Assembly: GCA_963565915.1 (NCBI GenBank)
Contig: OY751490.1
Location: forward strand, 2,480,001 to 2,544,000
Direction: 5' to 3'
Source of the DNA: Entoloma clypeatum
Lineage: Eukaryota > Basidiomycota > Agaricomycetes > Agaricales > Entolomataceae
Length of the DNA stretch: 64,000 bases
Shown here: positions 38,738 to 51,367 of the stretch, one piece after another
Position numbering within the stretch: position 1 is the stretch's first letter
Layout of the letters: each line of letters begins with the position of its first letter
Position numbers and translations under genes: made by a program
The notes under the pieces: model-generated
What the model was told of the DNA's origin: nothing
The model's database searches: none
What the model saw: the letters and a program-made list of their open reading frames with translations, nothing else

Positions 38738-41721
38738 TCAAGTCGTTAAAGAAAGTTTCCAAGCGCTCAAGTCCTTGAATTCATAAATTGCATTATAGGA
38801 TTCAGCTCCCCTGAAGAAAAGCTCGAAACCATCCACCCGTGCATTGCCTCGGCGCTCGCCCATAACTTCCCTGGCTCTGACGCGCAGTTCCCTGAGTGAA
38901 TCGTGCATTAGGCTCCGCTCGTAATCAGAGATTCTCCGCATTGCCTCCTTGATTTGCTGCTCGTTCATCCCTGCGAACTCCGGAAAATTGGTGCCGTTGA
39001 TATTTCGCTCGGCTATATCTCGTTTCATGCTGCCCCAGTCGTTCCATAAGCGGCAGAGAACACCGATGTGATTCATACAGTCTTGCGCGATGAATTTTAG
39101 CTCTGGGGCGGGAAAGGCATCGCTGTCAGGGGAGAGGTGACAGACAAGCAGACAACAGGAAGTCATTCCAGAGACGTGCTCTGCAGAAAGGGTTCGCATC
39201 CATTTTAGATATGATGACTTCGGGTCAAGATATGTGTTCCAAGACATCTGCCGAGCGAAATGGGTGCTATCCTCGGTTTGCTGCATCATGGCGAGCAGAT
39301 AAGCCTTGAGTTCTCGTCGGCCGTGGGCCTTGTCATAAAGGGAGGCTCTCTGCGCGCTGGGGTAATAAACGATAAAACAAATATACTTGTGGAGATATTG
39401 CACAAAGATTGGAAAGGCAGTGTCGCCGAATTCCATATTCCTGATATCTTTTTGTTCATTGAGCGCATCGAATATGTCGTCCAACACCTTCCGGAGAGTT
39501 GGCAATGCAACAGGACCTTCGTCACGGACCATTGAATCGAAGAACTCGTCTACTTGGTACTACAAATTGTGAACCTCATATATGAGGTGATCAGGGGATG
39601 ACGACGTACATTAATGAGGCTGATGGTCATACAAACGAAACAGTTCTGTGGACTTGAGTATGTCTTTGTCATGCTGTTTCCGCTTGTCCAAGTGAAGGGA
39701 ATAGATTCCATGTAAGGCGGTTTCCCCATTCCTTCTCTGCCGAAGACAGCCTTCGATACGTCCAACAACATCGGCAGATATAGATAGCCCTCTGCAATAT
39801 ATGCAAGTAGTTGCCAATCTTTACAGTCACGATACAGGGGCATTTTGCGGTAAAACCGTAAGAAGTTATGAACCTTCTGAGCAGGGATGAGAACGAGGCG
39901 ATCAATTGCGCCTGTGGTTGTTGGTGGGTATCCAGGGAGTGCGGCAGAGGCAGCATGCAGAGCCGCAAGGATATATGCATGTGAAACCGGAGGGATGTAA
40001 TAACTGACTTTATCGATCCACAGGCAGGCTGTATTTTTTGTGTACAACGCTTCACATTTGTTCGTCAACAAGAAGCGCCGGCCTAGATCGAGGAAAGCCT
40101 GAATGGTTGGAACCATGATGGTTATGAAGGGCAGGGATGACAATGATGAGAGCGTAAGAATAGCGTAGGCGGTCTCTTCACATGAGCCCCATGAACCATC
40201 GTCGTTTTGCGCTTGTAGCACACGAATTAGAATCTGGAAAAGCGCGATGGGTACCTTTGTTTGCACAAGATTCTCGGGGAAGTTGGTAAAATGGCCATTG
40301 TCGAAGAGAAGCATGAACTTGGTCAAGCTCTGAGTGATAAGGAGGAGTGAATAAAGTCCTGAGGTATGCTTCATTGCACCCGTTAGTGAGAAGCGATGAC
40401 AGCATATGGAACATACCCATTTATCTTCCATTTCTTCGTTGGCGGTCCAAAAGGTCTCTGAAATGAAAGTGACCGCTTTCAGGATTGACTCACACAGCTG
40501 GGGAGAGGTGCGCTCATCTACCGCAGCCGGGAACTCAAAGGCCTGTAGAAGGGCTGAAAGAACATTGCACTGGACGGTGATGCTCGGATTTCTCTCAAAT
40601 GGATAACATTTGAAATGAGACTCCAGTTCGAACGCGCTGCAAAGCGGTTCAATGGGGACAGGGAGACCTAGATGACGAAGGGCGGTGACGACCTTTGCGC
40701 TGTCGTCTGCGTCTGGGGTTACATTTGATGCTGTTAAAATCCGACTTAGTCGACATGTGCGGATAGGGGGGCGTGAAGTAGTACCAAATCCCACGATGCC
40801 GTTGCCTTCATCAAGCCCTTGCTTCAAGATTGCTATCACCTGTGCGACTGTCTCCGTCTGAAAGTGATCAAAGTTGTAGCCGCTGTCATGGAGTGCACAT
40901 ACGACCTGCATGTCAAATATAAGAGAAGAGTTGATTTGAGCAATGATGAAACTGACCCATGATATTTCAAAAAATGTGGTGGGCCAGGCGCAGGGCGCCG
41001 AACCCACACCATGCGATTCGCATTGCATCAAGACCTCTCTCAAATAAGCTTCGCACTCGTCATCCCACATAGACGCGTGGATGAGGTACGCGGCAGTCGA
41101 ACTGGGTGATGCCATGAACGAACCGTTGCGTTTGTGGTGAGCGACTTTGTCGAAATCGATGTGCCCGACAAGGCCTTCCAGAGAATGTAAAAGCGGCGTG
41201 CCGAGCTCGTAGATCGTCTGTGGCTCGATTTTGGAGAGCTTGACGTCGTTCAAACGCATCAGGAGAGAATGTTGGGGGAATGAGAATTCCACTCCGCGTT
41301 TCGAGAGAGCGCGGAGCAGGACAGGGACTGTAATCTCAAACCCCACGCGCTCCGTGAATGAGACATCCCACGACTGAAGCTGGGAGGAGAGAAATGCTTC
41401 GGCTCGGACGATAGCATCATGAACGTCTGTGTCGGCAGAATGTAGTTTCAGAGTGAGCAAGGAGGCGAGAGTGTTCAAAATGCAGTCGATACGAGATGAT
41501 GGATAGGATTCCCAGCCTCCGGAGGGAGCCTGGTGATCCAAAACGTATTTGAATGCAGCAGGAAAGAGCCAGGTCCCGTTTCTGGAGATCATAGAGACCC
41601 ATGCCGTGTCGTAAATACTGGGGCTCATGTGTCCGAGGCCATAGGCTACATTATAGTGAGAAAGCAGGTGGCGCAATAACCCGTTTGCGTCTTGGTCAAG
41701 AGATGGCGGCAGAGAGGACAT
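38738..41721 (-). CDS. Bifunctional class II/class I diterpene synthase (fungal CPS/KS type)
   Basis: Predicted to cyclise geranylgeranyl diphosphate to a copalyl-type intermediate (class II site) and then ionise and rearrange it (class I site). Four exons (41721-40957, 40905-40417, 40368-39610, 39559-38738) encode 944 residues, the usual size of fungal bifunctional enzymes. Evidence: SPSIYDTAWVSMI near the start; the DXDD acid motif DADD at 320-323; PFTWTSGN before the class I domain; the Mg-binding DEFFD at 675-679; and NDWGSMKRD (844-852), the second metal motif in the form seen in fungal enzymes, with Asp in the last position. Both active sites look intact. Introns 1 and 2 (51 and 48 nt) are in frame without stops; removing them restores FEISW-VVCALHDSG and DKW-HTSGLYS, which fit the family. 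The product (kaurene, phyllocladane, pleuromutilin-like or other) cannot be read from sequence. No prenyltransferase or tailoring gene is adjacent. Confidence 0.92.
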
Positions 41722-42742
41722 GGAAGAAAATTTCAGAGATCTTTGAGTGATTTACATTTTCTGAGCAGGTAGTTGCGCTCTAAATACTCTGCGCGAAATT
41801 ACAGAACATGAGGATTGGGTGTAGGTCGTTGCCGTAAAGCGCCTGGCGGGTTTCTGGTAGTCGATCTGAATCATTCTGTGTTGTCTGCAACGGCGGACCT
41901 CCAGGGAGAGAACTTGGAATCTCAGAATTGACACAAGTATCATGAGACCGGAAATTGTCGCAGACTAGAATGCGTACCTGACACTGCATAACGCTGGCGC
42001 CAAATTAAAGTGGTAACATAAGCATCAGTATCATATAACCAGCCTAGAATACATTCCAAACGTACATGGTCGAGTATCAGCGCGGTCGGACGGGTCCCCT
42101 AAGAAACTAACGTGATAAACATAAGTAAGGGCGGTTGCAGTTGCGCCCACAAAGGCATCTCACCGATCGCGAATGCATGATAAGTTCAATGGATACTGGT
42201 ATGTCTATTTGAGGTTAGATATCAGGATGCCTCGAACCGTTATGGAAACCGATAAACACGAATCCGTCACGCCACTTGGCAGGACATGTATCTTCGTGTG
42301 TCGATCCATTGGTGTTGAAACATGCAGACTTCTGAGATAAGATTCGAATTCTGCGATGAAGTATCGAACATTGAACAGCGAATTCTGTAGCTTGCGAGTC
42401 AATACGAGTAAACCGCGAGTTTACACCATTTCAACTGCATCACAACGAGGTTAATTTCAACTTGATATTAGGACGTACAGACTTATTTTCCATTGGCCAT
42501 GAAACCCGGACCGCCGAGCAAGGCGATCGTACGGGTGCCAAGGAAGCGCCCACTACCTGAGTTGCCTCATTGGAGATGATTTTCGAAGAGAAAAAAGAGG
42601 AAAAAAGGGGCATGAAGTGTTATTAGCCACGCTACGTGGATTACATCTCGCCTGAGAACCAGATATGAGGGCATAATACCAATGGCTGAAATCGCGCCTT
42701 TTGGGGTGAGGATCGCGCTAATAACACGTTGAATCTGCATTT
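41722..42742. other. 1 kb upstream region of the diterpene synthase, no gene seen
   Basis: This lies between the diterpene synthase start and the YIP4 stop, both on the minus strand, so it should hold the synthase promoter. It has short unrelated open frames only. No remains of prenyltransferase, P450 or transporter genes were recognised. Confidence 0.5.
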
Positions 42743-44073
42743 TCATCGAATGAGGATCATCCATGCCAGAACGAAGTAGAAGAGACTGTAACGGAGGAGA
42801 GTGAAAATTAGGCCAGAATTGCGAGAGAGTTTGGAATGGAAGTAGCTCACAGCAAAGGGTACACAGCTAGCAAAATTCTCTGCTGCTCGATCCTTGTGCC
42901 GTCAAGGAAATTAACGGATGCTGCACCAAGCTATTTCAGGAACATGCCACACGATAAGGATTGGCAGACTAACCCCATATGCACCAGGCCCAGGCAAGGA
43001 GAGCGATGGGGGCTCTGACATAGATAATCCGAACGAAGCAAGAGACGAGCGCAGCGATGTCAAGGGGCGCTATGCAATATCCAAGAACGCAAAGGCCTTG
43101 AAAGAATGAACTAAAATCGGGGGAATGAGAATGGACTACAAGGTTTCCGAGGATGGCTTACACTCTGCCTCCCAGAAGCTAATTACAGGGCCAATTGGTA
43201 TGAGTCATGAGTAAAACAATCGATAAGACCGTACCTTGGCTTGGACGGTGACTGCTAGAGCACCCATTGAACAAATGGCGATGACACTGGTAAAGACACC
43301 TAAAGCTTGGTTTGGTGGCGCCTACACCTGTATGTCAACGAAGAGAAGACCGGGGCAAAGACGTGGACGAGACTCACGTTGATGCTGAGCATAATTCCAA
43401 GAAGAAGACAGAGCATGAGAGGCCCCCATAGATCCCAGTCGCTGAGCACCGTCCTTCTCAAAAACCTCCCGCCGTGCAATTACCGATGAGAACTCACCGG
43501 AGAACCTCACGTCCGCTCGATTTTCGTGGGTACAGGACTTGCACAAGCTTGGAATATACAGATAAAAGATCGCGAGCCTGTGGAGATGAATCATTATCAA
43601 CTCCTGTCGTTGAAATTGGGAGAACCCACGATAGTAGTTGTAACAGGTTCGTCAAGGGTGTCAACGCCTGTATACCTATCGTGGGCATGAGTACTATTTC
43701 CTGAGCGATCGGTGGAGCCGCACGACATACCGTGTCTCGACTCTCATACCTCCAACAGTCTGCCTTATGGGTCGTGATGCTCCTCCATTCGGAGTGCTCC
43801 CAATTTTTCCGGAAAGCACTGGGCTGGGCAATCTAGCATCTGCAGATGGAGGCGCAAGTTGTTCTGCATCGTGGGCTCTGGCTTTCCCCTTGTCCACTGG
43901 CGGCTGAGAGATCGAGGGGTGTGAGAAGCCAGGGATGCTGTCCTCATCGAAATCGTCATCGTCGTCTGCCGAAAGAACGAGTCAGCAACCGGTCGTTATT
44001 TCCGGAACTATAGCTTGCCTGCTTGTATGAATTGCGAGGTCGCCGTCAACGGGGGGCTTCTAGCGGAATTCAT
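42743..44073 (-). CDS. YIP4: Yip1-family Golgi membrane protein (Yip4/YIPF6 type)
   Basis: Multi-pass protein that binds Rab GTPases in ER-Golgi traffic. Ten exons (44073-44019, 43965-43731, 43675-43630, 43577-43498, 43441-43378, 43321-43235, 43178-43162, 43110-42974, 42920-42851, 42785-42743) encode 277 residues. A soluble acidic/Pro-rich N-terminus leads to DLLSVYSKLVQVLYPR and DWDLWGPLMLCLLLGIML, the standard entry to the Yip1 domain. About five hydrophobic segments follow, including SFFQGLCVLGYCIAPLDIA and the last, LLLFYFVLAWMILIR. The first intron has a GC donor (AG|GCAAGC, 53 nt) and one exon is only 17 nt. It shares a 125-bp divergent promoter with RPT2, which contains a CACGTG at 44126. 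Confidence 0.85.
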
Positions 44074-44198
44074 TGGGTCCGAGTCGTACCCAGTGTGCAC
44101 CAAGTCGCGAGGTGAATCGTGGAATCACGTGGTCGGAGTTCCAAATCGAGAAGACTGACGCGTCCTCTCTCTGAACACAGCGATCATCTATACATATC

Positions 44199-45817
<1,619 letters not shown>

Positions 45818-46148
45818 TATCCTTCTTCTAGTCTTAGTCTAATGCTTGGAAAATGGATGCTGTTTATATGCAAAGTCGCCTGAGATATCATGTATAGATG
45901 TACAGATGTGGCAACGTTTATGGGAAGTAATGTATGGGAAAGTCCTCTTATTCCCGTGAATAAATGTAAGTAAAAGATGGTGAGAAGTGTCAGTTTATGA
46001 GTGAGAGCGAGTTGTAAAAAGAGAAGCAAAACCGAGATGATCAGGACCTTGGTCTCCGTCGAGAATGACATTCCCCCGTCTCTGCCCCTCTAGAAGCCTG
46101 GAATAGAGGAGATCAATTACGGAGGAAAGTAAGATAGAGGTGGAAGAT
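45818..46148. other. Convergent 3' region, no gene seen
   Basis: An AT-rich 331-bp gap between the stop codons of RPT2 and the F-box-like gene. It probably contains both 3' untranslated regions; no other signal was noticed. Confidence 0.45.
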
Positions 46149-48053
46149 TCACTTCAACCAGATCCTGCCAGGACTACATCGCTCTCTCACCAGCTCCCAT
46201 TTCCATCCGTCGGACCTCGCTTCGCTTTCCTTTTGGTTTTCATTGTTGTTACCCGGGAACTGTCTCACACCCCCTCCGAGCCAGTCCATCAAATCCTCCT
46301 TGCCTTCGGTTGTTCCTTCACCCTCCAAAGTCCACTCACCGTGCCATCCCGGCCCCACTTCCAAGTCGTCCCTCCGGTTTCCAAGATCGGCCGGATTGAC
46401 ATGAACACGCGCTATCCAGGCATACCGCCGCACAAGCGCGCCTCCGCCTCCGCCATACGAGGTCGGAACCTTTGAAGGGAGATTGACGAGGCGCATATCG
46501 ACGGCGTCTTTGTTGCCCTCGGACAGGTCAGGCTGGGAATGGCGGTGGTGGAGGTGACGGGTTTTTGACCCCTTCTTTATCGATGATGGCTGGGGCCGCT
46601 TGAAACGTTGGGGTTGAGAGACAGAGACACGGAGAGAGACGGACTTGAAGGGTGGCATCTGTCTGAGGAAAAATATGGGGTTGGCGGAGCGGGGGAGGAT
46701 GTGGGTGTAGTAAAAAGGGGATGGCAGGCTGAGAGCATCGCCTATAGGCAAAGGCTCTGATGCCGAAAAAGGAAGAAGATAAGTGCCGTTGAAAATGAGC
46801 CAGTTGGCGGGATGGGTTTGTGGCTTGCGCGGGTGGGTGCGGGGAACTGCGAGATGGCGGCCAGAGGATTTTTCTGAGCGGGGTTGAGAGATATCGCGGT
46901 CAGAGTCGTCGAGGGGGACATGGCCGAGGTTACAGACTATGTCGCCTACTGAGAGATGAGACCAGAGGCCGGCGCGTGCAAGCTGCTCTTCGGCGTGGGC
47001 AATTGCGGGAGAATGGACGGAGAGATCTTGGGACGGGCAAGGGACATAGACGCGGAGGACAGGTGCACGGGTGGGAGAGGTGACGTGTGTAAAGTCATGG
47101 GGTGAGGAGGCGACGGGGTGAGATATTTCGTCGGGAGGAGGGCTGGGACTGGGACTGGAGCTAGTAGGGGGAGTTTGAGTGGATGAGCTAGAGGTGGAGG
47201 GTCTGGAAGCGAGGGAGGGGCGGGAATAGAAAGAGGAGGTGGAAGGAGAAGGAGGGGTCACGTAGGGTCGCTGGGGAGGGGCGAAGTCAGGGTCAGATGA
47301 TCCAGAGTAAGACAGTGTCTCAGGGGAAGTGGGATGAGGGTGGCGAGAGCGACGCCATGAGGAGCTAAGAGATCGTAGATCGCGCGGTTCTCTCGGGGGA
47401 GGGGGAGCGGGGGAAGGGGAGCGCAAGAGTTGAGAGATTCTACGGCCATTTTTATACGGAGACTTGGACGGGGAGTGGCCGGGAGGGGACGGAGGGGAAG
47501 AATAGGACAGAGGAGCGGGAAAGGATAGGTGGGGAAGAGACGGAGAGAGTTTATCTTGGAGGTGAGGGGCTTGTGGTTCAGGAGGGATAGCAAGGGGGGG
47601 AGAAAAGTGAACGAGGGACTGCAAAAGCAGGACGAGACGGGAGTGGGCAAGGGCCAGGGCCGAGAGTCGGTCGAGGGTGAGGTCGAGCGGGTGGGTGGAG
47701 AAGAAGGAGCGCAGGGCATGGGTGGGGTAGCGGTGGAGAGGGTAGTTTTGTGATAGGACTGGGTGATGCGTGAATTAGGAGAAGAGAGGGAGAGGAGAGG
47801 ACTGACTGAAGAGATGGAAATCGTAGATGGACAGGGAGAGATGGTGAGGTGGACGAGGGCGGTGGGGGAGAAAGCCGGGAAGAAAACGGGCGAGGATGAG
47901 ATCACGGAGGGTGGGATGGTGGAAGAGACGGCGAGTGAAGGTGGAACAATCGAGGAGAGCATGGAGATCGGACCAGCCAAGATAGAAGAGAAGAGAAGAG
48001 AAGCAGGCAGGGTGAGTGAGCGCTCGACAGATGGCGGGCTTAGAGCGCATCAT
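46149..48053 (-). CDS. F-box-like, Ser/Pro-rich protein of unknown function
   Basis: Two exons (48053-47807, 47758-46149) give 618 residues. The first about 65 residues (PACFSSLLFYLGWSDLHALLDC, then an RRLFHHPTLRDLILARFLP stretch) resemble an F-box: hydrophobic helix, then a substrate-recognition-like helix, as in ubiquitin-ligase adaptors. A long Ser/Pro-rich disordered middle follows. After it come a globular part with LRVYVPCPSQDL and ANWLIFNGTYLLPFSASEPL, an aromatic strand-rich segment and a conserved-looking end, KWELVRERCSPGRIWLK. The globular C-terminal half may be the substrate-binding part. The family was not recognised; the F-box call is tentative. It lies 78 bp downstream of IWS1 in the same direction. 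Confidence 0.68.
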
Positions 48054-48131
48054 GCTCGTCGACCCACTGAACGCCGCCGCCGCTCTGTCGTCACAGACTT
48101 TTTATATGATTTTTACGTAAAGGCTGTGCTG

Positions 48132-49527
48132 TCACTTCATCCCTCCAACCTTCCGTGTCAACATCTTCATTCTCTCCGCATTCTTCTTCCGCCTCTCCAC
48201 ATCCTCATCCACGCTCACTCCACCCCTCCCACTCACCACAAGTCCTGCGTTCGCGCGCGGCGCAACCGTGTACGTCCCCAGCTCTCGCTGTGGAATCATC
48301 ACCGCGTTCTTCCTCACCCGATGCTTTTCACTTTCTTTGGCTCTCGCAAGGATCGCGTTCAACTTCTCCCCCCTCCCTCCCTGGCTTCCCCCGTCCCCGT
48401 CCCCACCCATCCCCATCGTCGGCACTTGTCTGTCCCTGTACGAAGCAGACCTCTTGATAATCGGCCGACTCCATATGCTCACTAGTTCACTCGCAATCTT
48501 CCCAATGTCCGCCGTCACCCGTTTGCACTTGGTGTAGAATAGCACCACCCTCCCCAACCCTGATTCTTTCAGCACCGCGCTGTCGATGAATTCCATCTTC
48601 CGCAGAGTCGTAAACAGCTCTCTCTGAATGTTCAGCGCAGGCAGCGACCGGTCAGGCAGCGGTTCCAGCCATCGTTTCACTGCTTCAAGAAGGTTGTTGT
48701 CTATCATTGACTGCGCCAACGCCGCCCTGAACATGACTCAACTTCCACATTCATGTCATCCTTGTATAATACGTACTTTTGTAATGTCTCCATAGCTTGA
48801 GGCAAAAGCCTGAGTTTCGCCGTCGCTGGCTGCTTCTCAGCATTCGCCCGTTGATCTTCGTCAGCAGCTGCATTCATCGATTCCCGTAGCCGAGCAACCT
48901 CGTCGTCTGCAAAACTGTCAAGCACCTCCTCATTCGCCTTCTTCTTTCTCTGTCGTGATGCCTTTTTCGGCTTCAGAATAGCTTCAATCTGCATGTCCAA
49001 TCGTATTTTATTCGCTGGTTATTCCTGTCAGCAATCGTTTTTGCCAAAACATGCGTCGCCCAACTGACCTTGTTCAGGAGGCAACTCGCTGAGGTCAATC
49101 TCAACAGGTTCTCTCCGTTTTCGCTTCCTCTGAGTTGGTTTTCCTTCCGCACCTGCACGTTTGTGTGCCTTCAGCCGTGGCTTCTGCGAAGGTTGCGCCG
49201 CTTCCTCTCGGTAGTCGTCCTCGCTCTCCCCTACCGACGATTCATCCTCTTCTCGTCGCGTCACATGTCGTGCCTTCTTTTGTTGCTGGTGTTGTCGCTG
49301 CTGGTGTTGCTGTTGTCGTTGTTGCTGTTGTCTGATGTTGATGTCTACAGACAGTGTGTTGTTCAAGTTGGTCCGCTGCGACGCCAAGGAGAGAGAAAAC
49401 ATACCCTCGTCATCCGAAGACAGCTCCGATTCTGAGCCACCAAACACTTCGCGTGCAAGATCATGAGTCTATTAGAGCGGCGTGAGCAGACATGTTCACG
49501 AGCTGCTGTTGAAGCACTCACCGACAT
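48132..49527 (-). CDS. IWS1: Transcription elongation factor Iws1/Spn1
   Basis: Partner of Spt6 on elongating RNA polymerase II. Five exons (49527-49522, 49468-49405, 49344-49069, 49014-48777, 48726-48132) encode 392 residues. The first coding exon is only ATG TCG. An acidic, Gln-rich and basic N-terminal region leads to [15 protein letters not shown]. The TFIIS N-terminal (LW) domain follows: [37 protein letters not shown] and [14 protein letters not shown], all typical of Iws1. The tail is basic. Boundaries were set by phase and by continuity of the LW domain across the last intron. Confidence 0.93.
49279..49333 (-). repeat. CAA/CAG-rich glutamine tract in IWS1
   Basis: Imperfect CAA/CAG repeat encoding a run of glutamines broken by Arg and His (for example [17 protein letters not shown]) in the disordered N-terminal part of IWS1. 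Such tracts often vary in length between strains. Confidence 0.8.
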
Positions 49528-49640
49528 CGTGGAGGGTGACGTTGGAATGTTACATAATCTGATTCTGAGTTCCAGATCGGAGATTGAAATATGCCTCGAC
49601 TCCTTTTCCCGCCCCCTTCTTTGATTTTTCATTCCCCTCC

Positions 49641-51367
49641 ATGCATGTCACCTGTCGGCCGGGCCCCTCGCCCCTCGCCATCGTCTTGCCTCAGCCCCAG
49701 CTGCCCCGCCCACGTCTTGCTCTCGCGTCCGGCATCTCCACTCCCCGCACACCGCGCACCCCCTCCTCCGCGTCCAACATCCTCTTTGCCGTCCCACCCA
49801 ACCGCAATAGCACCGACAGCTGGAACAGTTCCAACGGCCCCGACGAACACGAGTGTGATTGGAAGCCAGAGCAGATCCGCTTGCTCTCCAGGGTCCGCAT
49901 TTACGTTTCCCTCCAATTTTGCCTTTTCCCCTTACCTTCCCTCGTTCCAGACTCTTGATGCCCTCCCTGCCCACCTCGTCACCCCTTTCAACGGTCCCAC
50001 ACCACCCTCTAACCTCCTTCACAAGATTGCTCATGGCGTCTCCCAGGCCAAAGGCCCCATCGACTGGCCCCATTCCATACGCGCGACGCGTGTCAAGTTG
50101 ATAGAGCTCTCCCGCGCCCGTGCGAACGAGAAGCAAGCTAGGGACGAAGTCATCCCCGCAGATTGCCTCCATTCTCCCGACCATCTCGGGAAGCCTTCCA
50201 TCAAGCGACCGCTCTACCGCCAGTCCAGCATGGATTTCATGAACACCGCCGAAGTCAAAGAAAAAACTAACGACATTGCATGGTTCGCTTCATACCTTCC
50301 CTCTATCTCATCGGCCTAACTCAATGTCAAGTCTCGCTGACCGTCTACAAGACCGCCTCGCTTCAGACAACCTCTACCATCCTTACTCTCGTCGTACTTA
50401 CCGCCCCGCAGTGTCCACTCCGCATCCTACTAATTTTCTCAACCCATCTACCCCAAGCTCATCCACCCTCAACACTCTCTCGTCCTTTTCGACTTATAAC
50501 CGCATCCTGCACCGCACAGACTCCAACCTCTCATCTACCTCGGCTTCTTCCCTCATGTCCGGACCTCCTGGACTTACCGACACAAGAATACAGCGCGTCC
50601 GTAAATCAGATCGTCCTCCGGCCCCTCCCCCAAAGGACATCAAGATTTCTTCTGCTGCCAAAAAAGAAAACGTCAAAGACCTGGACACCGCCGTGGGCAT
50701 GAAACGTGCGCCTTCTTTTGGAACTTTGGCACAGGAAATCAAGCGGGAGCGTCACCAGACTGGCAACCAAGAGAACAAAGACCCATCCTCGTATCCTTCC
50801 TCGGACGAGGAAGAGAAACTTCGTACTCTGTCTGCCAAAAAGATGAGGGTCAAGGATGCGCTTTCTCCGGGCTCGCCTCTGCCCCTATCCCCTATCAAAA
50901 AGTCCAACAAGTCCCAGATGCCTGCTTCTGTCCGCCAAGATGGGATACTACTTCCACGATTGTCCCCTTCGAAGCCGAAGACCAAACCGAGAGATCCTCA
51001 GGAGCACAAAGTCAGTGAGCCTCGCAAGAAGAACCCGCCACCCCCTATGAACTTCCGGAGGAACCCTAGCATGTTTGGCCCGGAGCTACCTCTCCCTGTT
51101 ATGGCGTCCTCTCCCGCCCACCTCGCACACGTCCCGTCTTCTCCCGTCGCAGAGCCATGTCCGCCTAGCACCCCATCTAAACTCAAGACCCTACGGAGGG
51201 TCAGGCGTCTCGCACCTGGACGTCGTATCTCCTTTGGGAGCCTGGCTGCCTCGGGAGATGATGCGGACGGCGAGGCAGATGAGAAACAAGTCAAAAGGGG
51301 TGATCGAATGGAGAGGCAGCGGCAGAGAGATCTTTGCCAGTTGGAGAGTGCGTTTCAGCTGAATTGA
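49641..51367 (+). CDS. Disordered basic protein of unknown function with a conserved N-terminal helical segment
   Basis: Three exons (49641-49892, 49951-50282, 50332-51367) encode 539 residues. No known family was recognised. The segment CDWKPEQIRLLSRTLDAL, spanning the first intron, with TPPSNLLHKIAHGVSQAK and WPHSIRATRVKLIELSRA looks folded and helical and is probably the conserved core. The rest is Ser/Pro/Lys-rich and disordered. It carries SP and TP sites and a basic end (LKTLRRVRRLAPGRRISFGSL), suggesting a phosphoregulated nuclear or cytoskeletal protein, but that is speculation. The ATG chosen is the first in the conserved reading frame; competing plus-strand frames open in the same C-rich stretch lack this continuity. 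It is divergent from IWS1 with 113 bp between. Confidence 0.68.

Noticed and set aside
34389..41721. CYP51 and the diterpene synthase as one biosynthetic cluster
   Set aside because: The P450 has all marks of the sterol enzyme and PWP1 lies between them; no other pathway gene is near.
47258..47980. Minus-strand open frame of 240 codons in the F-box-like gene
   Set aside because: It is the wrong frame of exon 2; the chosen frame continues to a single 618-residue protein with in-phase splicing.
47981..48003. Short GAAGA-type repeat
   Set aside because: It is only a few units long and lies inside the coding part of the F-box-like gene; it is not a notable satellite.
47763..48485. Plus-strand open frame of 240 codons opposite the F-box-like and IWS1 genes
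   Set aside because: It is antisense to two supported genes and has no domain; the open frame results from biased codon use on the other strand.
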